From assembly GCA_903905685.1 (NCBI GenBank), contig CAIVHI010000441.1, positions 1-26,850 of the forward strand: 26,850 bases of DNA, read 5' to 3'. Of this stretch, positions 9,109-19,386 are shown one piece after another (position 1 is the first letter of the stretch; the number at the start of each line of letters is the position of its first letter). The stretch comes from an uncultured Bacteroidota bacterium (GTDB lineage: Bacteria > Bacteroidota > Bacteroidia > Chitinophagales > Chitinophagaceae). Made by a program: the position numbers and the translations under genes. Below the pieces are notes generated by a model. That model had not been told where the DNA came from, made no database searches, and was given only the letters and a program-made list of their open reading frames with translations.

Positions 9109-10743
9109 CTATTGCTGCACCTGAATCTTGCGCGTGGTCTTGCTGCCATCCTCATCGGTGAGTACCAACAGGTAAGTGCCGGTGGCAAAGTCGGAAAGGT
9201 CGAGTTCGTAGTGGGATACGCCGGCTACGGTCGCATGACGTTTGTTTTGGCCAACCACGTCATACACATCCAATTTCATATTGACAGGTGCGGTAGTCCA
9301 AGTCAAGTCAACCAATCCGGACGTTGGGTTGGGGTAAACCTTCAAGTCGGCATTGTGTACATCGGCTACACCGAGCAGGGAGATGTACAATACGTTCGAC
9401 GGTGCCGAGGGGCAATAACCGGTATCGAGCACAGCCCAGTAATAACCCAGTACGGTAGGGTGGTAGGTCTGGCCGGTTGCGCCGGGAATCAAACCTCCGG
9501 GACCATACCATACATAGGTGCCGGTAATGTTGGCCACCAGCAAATCGCCTATCAGCGATATGAGTGGTGCAACAGGCGTGCTGTCCCGAATCATCCGCAC
9601 GGAAGCGGACGTCAGGGTGTCCATGTCCCGACAGCCTCTGTCGGTGCCGTAAACCTTGAACGTCAATACCGCGCTATCTGCAAATGTGGTATCGATAATT
9701 GAGGTGTCGAATGCCACCTGAACACCATTGATGTACCAAATATAGGTTGGGCTATTGCCGAAGTTGAGATATAGACCCTTGAAAGTCAAAGGCGAGTCTA
9801 TACATCCCGGATTGGCGCCGTTAATCAGTGCCGTGTTCACCATAGTGTGCAGTATGGGGCTTACGGAATCTTTGATGGTATTCGATTTCTGTATTTTATT
9901 CTTGATACAGGTATCGAAGGTGGTCAAGATACAGTACACGCTATCGCCGTTGTGGAGGCTGTCGGTATAGAAATAAGACCCCACCGCGCCGGTAACCGGG
10001 GTGGTGTTGATGTACCATTGGTAAGTATAGGCCGAACTACCGTAGCCGCTACTCGTCACTTTGAAAGTGTCCATCCGTCCGAAACAAACCGTATCGAAAT
10101 GCGAGTAAATGTTCACAGACGCCGTTAAAGAATCGCGAAGCGTCATGATGGTGTTGGAGTATACGGAGTCTATGTTCTTATAGCACGTAGTATCTGCCAC
10201 CATCAGGCAGGAAATCACGGAGCTGTCGGCAAAAGTGCCGGTAAAGAAGTTGGAGTCGGCATCGGGTACGGGCACGCCGTTTACAAACCACTGGTACTTG
10301 GGGAGGCGCCCCCCGTTTACAGGATATACGAAGAACGTCAATGGCTCGATGGCGCAATAGGGGTTGTTGCCGGCAACCAGGCTGATGATGGCTCGCGACG
10401 GGATGGTATCCCTACGGATGACGATGATGTTCGACGTATCGACATCGGCCACACCCAAGCTGTTGGTGAAGTGGATGATGCAGTAGATATACGAGGAATC
10501 GCCGGGAGCTGTCGTAAAAAGGCTGTCTTGCGTTACCCCGGTAGCCACACCATTGATGTACCAACTGTAAGTGGCAGAGAAGCCGCCACCGCTCAGCGTA
10601 GACCAAAACGTGAGTTGCGTGCCGGGACAAGTAGTGTCGGTATAGGGCGGCATGGATATCCTCACCGTATCGCGTACCTGCGCATTCGAGTTCATCGCGA
10701 AGCCGGCAACGAGTAAAAGGAGTAGAGCAATTTTCCGAATCAT
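9109..10743 (-). CDS. secreted multi-Ig-like repeat protein with T9SS sorting domain
   Basis: The start is taken at base 10743 because it gives a clean signal peptide (MIRKI, hydrophobic core, SNA-Q cleavage near 21); an upstream in-frame ATG adds 14 residues that break this. The 544-residue product has about five Ig/PKD-like repeats of roughly 90 residues. Each is marked by a conserved Trp (W61, W152, W243, W336, W412), mostly in a WYINGxxV context. Paired cysteines are spread between repeats. Residues about 468-544 (VYPNPTSG, YDVVGQ, LSDFATGTYLL) form a type A T9SS C-terminal sorting domain, so the protein should be exported and anchored at or released from the surface. It is probably an adhesin or surface structural protein. 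No catalytic domain is visible. It is convergent with ispG. Confidence 0.88.
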   Translation of the reverse strand: MIRKIALLLLLVAGFAMNSNAQVRDTVRISMPPYTDTTCPGTQLTFWSTLSGGGFSATYSWYINGVATGVTQDSLFTTAPGDSSYIYCIIHFTNSLGVADVDTSNIIVIRRDTIPSRAIISLVAGNNPYCAIEPLTFFVYPVNGGRLPKYQWFVNGVPVPDADSNFFTGTFADSSVISCLMVADTTCYKNIDSVYSNTIMTLRDSLTASVNIYSHFDTVCFGRMDTFKVTSSGYGSSAYTYQWYINTTPVTGAVGSYFYTDSLHNGDSVYCILTTFDTCIKNKIQKSNTIKDSVSPILHTMVNTALINGANPGCIDSPLTFKGLYLNFGNSPTYIWYINGVQVAFDTSIIDTTFADSAVLTFKVYGTDRGCRDMDTLTSASVRMIRDSTPVAPLISLIGDLLVANITGTYVWYGPGGLIPGATGQTYHPTVLGYYWAVLDTGYCPSAPSNVLYISLLGVADVHNADLKVYPNPTSGLVDLTWTTAPVNMKLDVYDVVGQNKRHATVAGVSHYELDLSDFATGTYLLVLTDEDGSKTTRKIQVQQ

Positions 10744-10882
10744 AATTCCATATTTTTCCCACCCCGTAGGCGGCGGGCGTTTCAATCAATCGGTAAAAAT
10801 AGTATTTTGGAAGTATATGGCGTAGATATTTTTTCTTGAAAAATAGGCAGTAATCGGCCGTTAATAATTTGGACCCGCGTTT

Positions 10883-10890
10883 TACTTTTG
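10883..10890 (+). promoter_or_regulatory. -7 promoter element of the Rieske gene
   Basis: TACTTTTG matches TAnnTTTG exactly. Its last three bases form the TTG that would be the longest possible start of the Rieske reading frame. The box therefore argues that translation begins downstream, at the ATG at 10933. No good -33 box was seen. Confidence 0.55.
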
Positions 10891-10932
10891 CGCAATAGCC
10901 GCCGGGTGCCCTGCTCGGCAGGCATCTCGTTT

Positions 10933-11262
10933 ATGCACCAATGGTATAAAATACCCAACCTTGTTGCCGGCATGCTCCCGGCCGGCATCCCTACTCAAGT
11001 TGTTGTGGATGACCGAATTGTAGGGCTGTTGCGGACGGGGGAAGCCGTCTCGGCGTTCTCGGGCAAGTGCCCGCATACGGGTGCATTGCTGTGCGAGGGC
11101 TGGCTGGATGGCCGCGGCCGCATAGTGTGCCCCCTCCACAAATACGCCTTCGACCCCGCAAATGGCCGCAACACCACCGGCGAGGGCTACAAGCTGGTGG
11201 TCTACCCCGTGGAGCTGCGCGAAGACGGGATATATATCGGGCTGCTGCCGAGGTTGTTGTGA
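10933..11262 (+). CDS. Rieske [2Fe-2S] ferredoxin-like protein
   Basis: This 109-residue protein is almost exactly one Rieske domain. The cluster ligands are Cys46 and His48 (CPHTG) and Cys66 and His69 (CPLHKYAFD). The second motif with DxxxG after it resembles NirD/biphenyl-dioxygenase ferredoxin-type Rieske proteins rather than the cytochrome bc1 type. There is no signal peptide or transmembrane segment, so it is probably a soluble cytoplasmic electron carrier. No oxygenase, nitrite reductase or ferredoxin reductase lies alongside, and gcvP downstream has its own promoter, so the redox partner is unknown. The ATG at 10933 is preferred over the TTG at 10888, which lies inside the promoter. 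Confidence 0.88.
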   Translation: MHQWYKIPNLVAGMLPAGIPTQVVVDDRIVGLLRTGEAVSAFSGKCPHTGALLCEGWLDGRGRIVCPLHKYAFDPANGRNTTGEGYKLVVYPVELREDGIYIGLLPRLL

Positions 11263-11286
11263 CAGTGAAGGCTTCATGCGCCTGAT

Positions 11287-11317
11287 TTTGCAAATAGCCA
11301 CTATACGAGTAACTTTG
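11287..11317 (+). promoter_or_regulatory. gcvP promoter with -33 and -7 boxes
   Basis: TTTG at 11287-11290, a 19-base spacer, then TAACTTTG at 11310-11317. This is the full Bacteroidota consensus (TTTG-N19-TAnnTTTG) and the best promoter in the window. It predicts a leader of about 75 bases before the gcvP ATG. Confidence 0.78.
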
Positions 11318-11398
11318 CAGCGATTTTTCGGAGTCTGTTTTCCTTTTGATTTCTTCACGCCCTCCCCGGGCTAATGATAACAACAATAAAAGCTACGT

Positions 11399-14269
<2,871 letters not shown>

Positions 14270-14293
14270 TGAAAGTAAATCACATGAATAGCG

Positions 14294-14326
14294 AAAGCCG
14301 ACTCCGAAATGGGGTCGGCTTTTTTG
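14294..14326 (+). terminator. gcvP intrinsic terminator
   Basis: A 12-bp hairpin (14294-14305 with 14311-14322, 5-base loop, one G-U pair) is followed by a run of T residues up to 14325. It begins 24 bases after the gcvP stop. Confidence 0.9.
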
Positions 14327-14342
14327 TTGGGATTGCCTGTAG

Positions 14343-14418
14343 CAGGAACGTGCTACTCCCACGTCCGTAGGAGCACCTGAAACACTGGATTGTATCGGCA
14401 CGAGATACCTTCGGTATC
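14343..14418. repeat. intergenic inverted repeats
   Basis: Two small fold-back sequences lie between gcvP and the next gene. One is an imperfect, bulged inverted repeat at 14343-14379 whose ends are CAGG and CCTG. The other is a perfect 6-bp stem with 3-base loop at 14404-14418 (GATACC TTC GGTATC). Neither is followed by a T run. They may be REP-like elements, but no second copy was found in this window. Confidence 0.4.
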
Positions 14419-14527
14419 AAACCGGATGCGATAAACTATGCCGCATAAAGTAGGGCTCCCTATTCAGTCAACGTTATGGGTAGGTGCCGGGTTGTAGGCC
14501 GGTATCCCGGTTTACCGCCCGTTTCCT

Positions 14528-14535
14528 TACTTTTG
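14528..14535 (+). promoter_or_regulatory. -7 promoter element of the second T9SS gene
   Basis: TACTTTTG matches TAnnTTTG exactly and ends 20 bases before the ATG at 14556. It lies inside the longest possible reading frame (from 14484), which supports the downstream start. Confidence 0.6.
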
Positions 14536-14555
14536 TGAAAACACAAATGCAAATC

Positions 14556-15746
14556 ATGAAACAACGATACACCCCTGCACTCCAAATGGGTACGCTTTGC
14601 TTGTTGGCGATATTCGGTTTCGGTAGCCGCACATTTGCCGCCAATGTTGTGAGAGGGGTGGCCTTGAAATACAGGCATGTGTCCGTCAATACCTACATGG
14701 TCATTGTGGATATCTATGGCAACTGCGGTAGCACATCCTACGCCGAGGTGCTTTCCACGGCCACGCCCGAAATCTGCATCTACAACGATACTTCCTACCT
14801 CACCTCCATCAATCTTACCCTCGCGCCGCCGCAAATTCTGGAATACGGCTGCGCCTCGGGTGCCGACAGCACCAACTGCATGAATACCGCTATGCCATAT
14901 CCGGGTATCATGAAGTATGAATATACCGGCATCGTCACGCTGCCATCGCCCGGATCTCACTATTGGCGGTTCATATTTACGGGCAACTTGGTATCGGGCA
15001 CCGCCACACGCCTCAACTCGCTCACCAACATCGCAGCTACGACCTCCACTATCGGCTTGGTAGATACCCTCGACAATACTTGGCACGACAATACGTCGCC
15101 CAACCTGACTGCCGAGCCCCAAATAGAATACTGTGTCGGCATACCGGATTCCTTCGACCCGGCTCCTGTTGACCCCGATGGCGACTCCCTGGCTTTTGCA
15201 CTGGTAGACGGCACCAATGGTACAGGGGTCTGCCCAACGGCATCGGTGCCCGACACCGTGGCCTACTTGTCGGGCTATTCGCACATTTACCCGTTGGAGA
15301 CCGCAGGTTTTGGCTTCATAGGCAGTAACGGCATCATGGATTTCCTTCCCACCATTGTACAAAACGCCATGGTGAAATACAACATCCGAGAATACCGCAA
15401 CGACACCTTTATGGGCACCAGCCAGCGGGAATACAACTTCTTGGTGACCTCCGCCTGCTCCCCGGTGTGTATGGACACCCTGCCCCTAAGGGTGGTGTCC
15501 CCACAAGTGGCAGAGCAGCCCTTGGCGATTTTCCCCAACCCCGCCTACACCAACTTCTCTATCACCACCTCCGAAGCCGGCCGGCACACGGCCACCGTTA
15601 CCGACATGCTCGGCACGGTGGTGGCACGGGCGGTTTTTGAAGGCCGACTGGAAATCTCCACAGCGGGTTGGAGCAGAGGGGTTTATGCGGTGCATACGCA
15701 AGAAGGCGCCGGCAAAGGTTGGGTAACCCGGCTGGTGGTAGAGTAG
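14556..15746 (+). CDS. secreted protein with T9SS sorting domain
   Basis: The start at 14556 (or 14547, three residues longer) follows the -7 box and gives a standard signal peptide (hydrophobic core about 11-22, TFA-AN cleavage near 29). The longer frame from 14484 would put coding sequence across the promoter. The mature protein (396 residues with signal) has the N-terminal pattern LKYRHVSVNTYMV...IYGNCG seen in many large Bacteroidota surface proteins, followed by a DPDGDSLAFAL motif near 206-216. Residues about 322-396 (IFPNPAYTNF, VTDMLGTVV, GVYAVH) form the T9SS type A sorting domain. It should be secreted and surface-attached. The module is usually found in much larger proteins, so this is a compact version. 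No enzymatic motif is visible. Confidence 0.86.
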   Translation: MKQRYTPALQMGTLCLLAIFGFGSRTFAANVVRGVALKYRHVSVNTYMVIVDIYGNCGSTSYAEVLSTATPEICIYNDTSYLTSINLTLAPPQILEYGCASGADSTNCMNTAMPYPGIMKYEYTGIVTLPSPGSHYWRFIFTGNLVSGTATRLNSLTNIAATTSTIGLVDTLDNTWHDNTSPNLTAEPQIEYCVGIPDSFDPAPVDPDGDSLAFALVDGTNGTGVCPTASVPDTVAYLSGYSHIYPLETAGFGFIGSNGIMDFLPTIVQNAMVKYNIREYRNDTFMGTSQREYNFLVTSACSPVCMDTLPLRVVSPQVAEQPLAIFPNPAYTNFSITTSEAGRHTATVTDMLGTVVARAVFEGRLEISTAGWSRGVYAVHTQEGAGKGWVTRLVVE

Positions 15747-15846
15747 CTGGGGGAGGAGGGGAACACCTTGACAACGCTACCGCACTACCGGTTGTGCACC
15801 CCTTTCAAGAAACACCCGCCCGCAACACTTAACGTCTACTTAACGG

Positions 15847-15875
15847 TTGCATTTCCACCAATTTGTTTAGCTTTA
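15847..15875 (+). promoter_or_regulatory. probable promoter of the acyl-CoA dehydrogenase gene
   Basis: TTG at 15847-15849, an 18-base spacer and TAGCTTTA at 15868-15875, one base off the TAnnTTTG consensus. It ends 14 bases before the ATG at 15890. Confidence 0.45.
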
Positions 15876-15889
15876 TAAAAACATTTTCT

Positions 15890-17674
15890 ATGGAGCATAC
15901 GACGATTCGACATATGCAGGGCGGTGGGTTCCTCATCGCTGCCTCTACAACCGCCGATACCTACACACCGGAAGACTTTAATGAAGAACAACACATGATT
16001 GCAGCCATGTGTTCGGAATTTCTCGACTGGGAAGTGCTGCCGAACTTGGCCGCCATCGATGCCCAACAGCCGGGCCTCATGACTTCCCTACTCGAGAAAG
16101 CAGGTGGACTGGGGCTTCTCGGGGCTTCGTTTCCCGAGGAATATGGCGGCTTGGGTAAAGACTTCGTAACGTCCACCTTTGTGAACGAGTGCTTGGGTGG
16201 AGGGCACTCCTTTGCCGTTGCCATGGCCGCCCACAACGGCATAGGCTCGCTGCCAATACTCTACTTCGGCACCGAGGCCCAAAAGCAGCAATACATTCCG
16301 AAACTGGCCAGCGGCGAGATGAAGGGTGCTTATGCCCTTACCGAACCGGGCTCCGGCAGCGATGCCCTGGCCGCCAAGACCCGCGCACAACTGAGCGAGG
16401 ACGGCAAGCACTACATCCTGAACGGACAAAAAATATGGATTACCAATGCCGGCTTTGCCGACGTATTCACCGTATTTGCCAAGCTGGACGGCGACAAATT
16501 CTCGGCATTCATTGTGGACCGCGGCACGCCGGGCCTCACATTTGGCGAGGAAGAGCATAAAATGGGCATCAAGGGCTCCAGCACCCGCCAACTTTTTTTC
16601 GAAAACTGCACCATACCCAAGGAGAACCTGCTGGGCGAGATAGGCAAGGGCCACATCATCGCGTTCAACATCCTGAACATCGGAAGGCTCAAGCTGTGCG
16701 CCGCCACCACGGGTGCCGCCAAACAGGCCCTGCGAACCACGGTGGAGTATGCCAAGACCCGCGAGCAGTTCAAAACCCCCATTGCCCAATTTGGCGCCAT
16801 CAAGCACAAGTTGGCCGAGATGGTCATCCGCATCTTCGCCTCCGAAACCACGCTCTACCGCACTTCGCAATGGATAGAGCTCAAAAAAGAAGAACTCACC
16901 CAAGCCGGCAGCAGCGGCGGCAGCGCCCTGCTGGGTGCCGCCGAGGAGTATGCCATAGAATGCGCCATGCTCAAAGTATTGGGCTCGGAATGTGTGGATT
17001 ATGTGGTGGATGAAGGGGTGCAGATTCATGGCGGCAATGGCTTCAGCGATGAATACGACATCTCTCGCGGCTATCGCGATAGCCGCATCAACCGCATATT
17101 CGAAGGCACCAACGAAATCAACCGCCTGCTCATTCTGGACATGTACCTGAAACGTGCCATGAAAGGCCGTATAGACCTCATGGGGCCGGCTATGGCCGTA
17201 CAGAAGGAGCTGATGGGCATTCCGGATTTCTCGACCGACGACGCGCCGTTTGCCGCCGAAATCCAAACCATCGCCAACTTCAAGAAAGCCATCTTGATGT
17301 GTGCCGGTGGTGCGGTGCAGAAGCTGATGTTGCAGATTGAGCACGAACAAGAGGTGCTGATGCACCTTGCCGATATGGCCATAGACACTTTTCAAGCCGA
17401 AAGCGTATTGCTGCGCGCCATGAAGATGCAGGAAGCCGGCCATCAGCTTGCCGACTTGGCTGCCGATGTGGCCCGAACCTTTATTTATGATGCCGCCGAC
17501 CGCATCAATGCAGCCGGCAAGAACGCTGTGAACGCATTTGCAGACGGTGATGAACAACGCATGATGTTGCTGGGTGTGAAACGCTTCACCAAGGCCGCCG
17601 CCTTCAACGCCACCACCGCCCGCCGCCGCATTGCCGACACCGCCTGCGAAGTGGGTGGATATATGTTCAAGTGA
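15890..17674 (+). CDS. acyl-CoA dehydrogenase (very-long-chain type)
   Basis: This FAD enzyme makes the trans-2-enoyl-CoA in the first step of fatty-acid beta-oxidation. With the ATG at 15890 it has 594 residues; the longest frame begins at a TTG upstream within the promoter. The N-terminal helical and middle beta domains include TEPGSGSDALAAKT from residue 151, which contacts substrate and flavin. The C-terminal domain carries the IFEGTNEINR motif, whose Glu405 matches the catalytic base of VLCAD-type enzymes. The extra 150 or so C-terminal residues are also a VLCAD/ACAD9-like feature. In Bacteroidota this gene often clusters with thiolase and hydroxyacyl-CoA dehydrogenase genes; here it stands alone. 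Chain-length preference cannot be read from sequence. Confidence 0.93.
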   Translation: MEHTTIRHMQGGGFLIAASTTADTYTPEDFNEEQHMIAAMCSEFLDWEVLPNLAAIDAQQPGLMTSLLEKAGGLGLLGASFPEEYGGLGKDFVTSTFVNECLGGGHSFAVAMAAHNGIGSLPILYFGTEAQKQQYIPKLASGEMKGAYALTEPGSGSDALAAKTRAQLSEDGKHYILNGQKIWITNAGFADVFTVFAKLDGDKFSAFIVDRGTPGLTFGEEEHKMGIKGSSTRQLFFENCTIPKENLLGEIGKGHIIAFNILNIGRLKLCAATTGAAKQALRTTVEYAKTREQFKTPIAQFGAIKHKLAEMVIRIFASETTLYRTSQWIELKKEELTQAGSSGGSALLGAAEEYAIECAMLKVLGSECVDYVVDEGVQIHGGNGFSDEYDISRGYRDSRINRIFEGTNEINRLLILDMYLKRAMKGRIDLMGPAMAVQKELMGIPDFSTDDAPFAAEIQTIANFKKAILMCAGGAVQKLMLQIEHEQEVLMHLADMAIDTFQAESVLLRAMKMQEAGHQLADLAADVARTFIYDAADRINAAGKNAVNAFADGDEQRMMLLGVKRFTKAAAFNATTARRRIADTACEVGGYMFK

Positions 17675-18001
17675 TGAGATTGTAGTTGAAAAATTCCCGA
17701 GTTCAAGGATGGGTTGCACCGCGAAAGGTGGACTGCCCTTGGGCTCGGGAGTTCTCTTTAGGGGGGAGAAGTCGTTGTTGATAAAAAAGGGTAACACGTA
17801 TGTAATCGACGGAGAACGCGTATGTTTTCAAGGGTGCTCGATATAACGCTTAATTTTCGCAACGATATACAACGCCACCGACCTTATTATTAGCTGTCTG
17901 GGCCTGTGGCATGTCGCCGGTCTGCGGAAAAGCTACTTTTCCGATGTGGCCCTGTGCCGGTACCCGGCTCCATTTTCTTAAACTCAATGTCAAAATGGTG
18001 G
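17675..18001. other. 327-base convergent intergenic region
   Basis: No gene is supported. A short plus-strand frame (17631-17846) crosses the large stem-loop and has no protein-like pattern. The first third holds the inverted repeat at 17692-17753. The remainder shows no promoter, RNA gene or recognisable repeat. It is bounded by genes pointing toward each other. Confidence 0.5.
17692..17753. repeat. large stem-loop, possible bidirectional terminator
   Basis: 17692-17708 pairs with 17737-17753 over 17 bp with a few G-U pairs. The 28-base interior can form a further CACC/GGTG stem around GCGAAA. It sits between the acyl-CoA dehydrogenase (+) and the HEPN-like gene (-). On the minus strand a run of five T follows the core stem, so termination in that direction is plausible. 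On the plus strand the tail (GTTCTCTTTA) is poor. Confidence 0.6.
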
Positions 18002-18574
18002 CTATGCCAATTCTGCCGGGAAATTCGGCAACAATGAAATGATCGCTTCGATGGTTTGATACGAATAGGCAAAGTCGAATTTCAATAAATGAGTTTCAAA
18101 GTCCCAGCCCCGGTCATGAGCCAGCCAGTTTCTGTACTCAATCAGACCCTTGAAGTTGGAGTAGGCAATATTGTAGTCGGGTTGCAGCTCCTGCTTGAAA
18201 ACCGGCATAATGTGATGAAACATCAAGTGGGCACCACCCCGTTTTACAGTGTCCGGTACAATGTTGCAATAGGCCAAGTGTAGCGCATGTCTCCTTTTTA
18301 CGATATTCCTAAAGTAGTACACCAATTTGGCTTCAAAAGCACCAATCAGCTCTAAGGTATATTTCCTTTCGATTTCCAATTTCAACTTCTTGCGGAGCGC
18401 AGCTGCATTCGATTGGGACGTAAATCTGAAATATATACCGGCCGACGGTACCCGACGTCCATTGGCGACCAATTTGAAATAGTGGTCTGCCCTCTTTGAT
18501 ACGCCGGCGTAGGCGAACTCGAATTCTTCAGATATTTCAGCAAGCCGCTTGACGTGTGGGGAAAGGGCTGTCAT
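18002..18574 (-). CDS. unrecognised protein with HEPN-like RNxxAH motif
   Basis: This 190-residue protein has no signal peptide and matches no family I can name. It looks largely helical. Near the C-terminus is Arg148-Asn-Trp-Leu-Ala-His153 followed by DRGW, inside a predicted helix (GLIEYRNWLAHDRGW). That fits the RX4-6H motif, particularly the RNxxAH version, of HEPN domains, many of which are metal-independent RNases in toxins and defence systems. Its start overlaps the stop of the upstream gene by 4 bases (ATGA), implying translational coupling. Composition is more AT-rich than neighbouring metabolic genes, hinting at acquisition. HEPN membership is an inference from one motif and helix pattern; a non-catalytic helical protein is possible. 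Confidence 0.6.
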   Translation of the reverse strand: MTALSPHVKRLAEISEEFEFAYAGVSKRADHYFKLVANGRRVPSAGIYFRFTSQSNAAALRKKLKLEIERKYTLELIGAFEAKLVYYFRNIVKRRHALHLAYCNIVPDTVKRGGAHLMFHHIMPVFKQELQPDYNIAYSNFKGLIEYRNWLAHDRGWDFETHLLKFDFAYSYQTIEAIISLLPNFPAELA

Positions 18575-19050
18575 ATGTTTTCCTGTAACAGCTTGACAAG
18601 TTGCCCTTCATTGAAGTCCACCAATTTCATCGCACTTCCAATACCGGTGATTATTCTCCAGGTATTCCAATTTTGAAGTACCAAACCCACTGTTTCATTA
18701 GGTAGCAACATATTGACCCGCCCAAAGGCTCCAATAATGATGGTGCCGACGGGGAAAAACTTGATGGCAATGCCTTCTGCTTCAATGATGTAGTTGGACG
18801 TGAGGTATGACCCGATATAATCTTCATATATTTTGACTTCCTCTTTCCTTGTGGAAACCTGTATGCCCGATGCCTGAAAATTCCGCACAATCAATTCATC
18901 AACCAGTCTATACAATTGGTCGACTGCCAACAGCCATTGTGCCTTTCGGCTTTCCCAATCCACATTCTTGTGCGCTGCAGACGTTGAATGCTTTTTCCTT
19001 TCATAGAAAAAATCCTTAAAGGTCTTGACGTGCTTACTGCTTGCAGCCAT
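18571..19050 (-). CDS. unrecognised partner protein of the HEPN-like gene
   Basis: This 159-residue protein is probably cytoplasmic. The start at 19050 (MAASSKHVKTFKDFF) is preferred; the longer frame to 19185 runs through sequence with no protein character. A charged N-terminal part leads to a helix with WLLAVDQLYRLVDELI (39-54). A beta-rich middle follows with FFPVGTIIIGAFGRV (98-112), then a W-rich strand near 128-131 and a C-terminal helix (FNEGQLVKLLQ). The PVGTxxxGAxGRV segment resembles, from memory, a widespread uncharacterised family, but I cannot name it. It is cotranscribed with, and overlaps by 4 bases, the HEPN-like gene, in the antitoxin-first order typical of toxin-antitoxin pairs. 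A regulator, antitoxin or sensor role is inference only. Confidence 0.6.
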   Translation of the reverse strand: MAASSKHVKTFKDFFYERKKHSTSAAHKNVDWESRKAQWLLAVDQLYRLVDELIVRNFQASGIQVSTRKEEVKIYEDYIGSYLTSNYIIEAEGIAIKFFPVGTIIIGAFGRVNMLLPNETVGLVLQNWNTWRIITGIGSAMKLVDFNEGQLVKLLQENI

Positions 19051-19386
19051 GGGTGAAAATTTAAGAGGAATTTGAAGCTGTGTCGTTTTTGAGGTAGCGA
19101 TACCTATCGCAGGCCATAGATGCGGTAAAGTTATCCGACATTTTTCGAAATTCCACGCATGAATCGCGTTGGGGAAATATCGCAAAGGAGCCCCAAAAAC
19201 GCCACTCTACACATCTTCCTGACTTTGCGCTTGAAATATTTGCGATTTAATCACATACACTGTTTGTATTTTTTATTTTTTATGTTTATCGTTGGGGCTT
19301 TCCGAAAAAACAAGCAAAAGCCTTTCACCACCCCAAAAAATCCCTCCCCATTTCCCTAATTTTGACACCACAAAAACGGCCATTCC
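19051..19386. other. 336-base divergent intergenic region
   Basis: This region separates the HEPN-like pair (-) from the AlkD-like gene (+). It contains the -7 box at 19357-19364 and an AT-rich T-tract segment near 19262-19290. I found no exact -7 element on the minus strand for the HEPN-like pair, so that pair may use a diverged promoter. Short frames here are not convincing. Confidence 0.5.
19357..19364 (+). promoter_or_regulatory. -7 promoter element of the AlkD-like gene
   Basis: TAATTTTG matches TAnnTTTG exactly and ends 22 bases before the ATG at 19387. No -33 box at the expected distance. Confidence 0.6.

Noticed and set aside
10888..10932. N-terminal extension of the Rieske protein from a TTG codon
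   Set aside because: The TTG is the end of an exact -7 promoter box, so it is unlikely to be transcribed; the ATG at 10933 begins directly at the domain.
11318..11398. Glycine riboswitch in the gcvP leader
   Set aside because: The leader is only about 75 bases, T- and C-rich, with one short GCCC/GGGC hairpin and none of the glycine aptamer's conserved purine-rich core.
14484..14555. Longer start for the second T9SS protein
   Set aside because: The extension spans the -7 box at 14528-14535 and buries the signal peptide.
16088..17797. Long minus-strand frame opposite the acyl-CoA dehydrogenase (569 codons)
   Set aside because: The plus strand has all family motifs; the antisense product has no recognisable pattern and runs through the 17.7 kb stem-loop.
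17631..17846. Small plus-strand gene after the acyl-CoA dehydrogenase
   Set aside because: It overlaps the end of that gene and the large inverted repeat and shows no conserved or membrane pattern.
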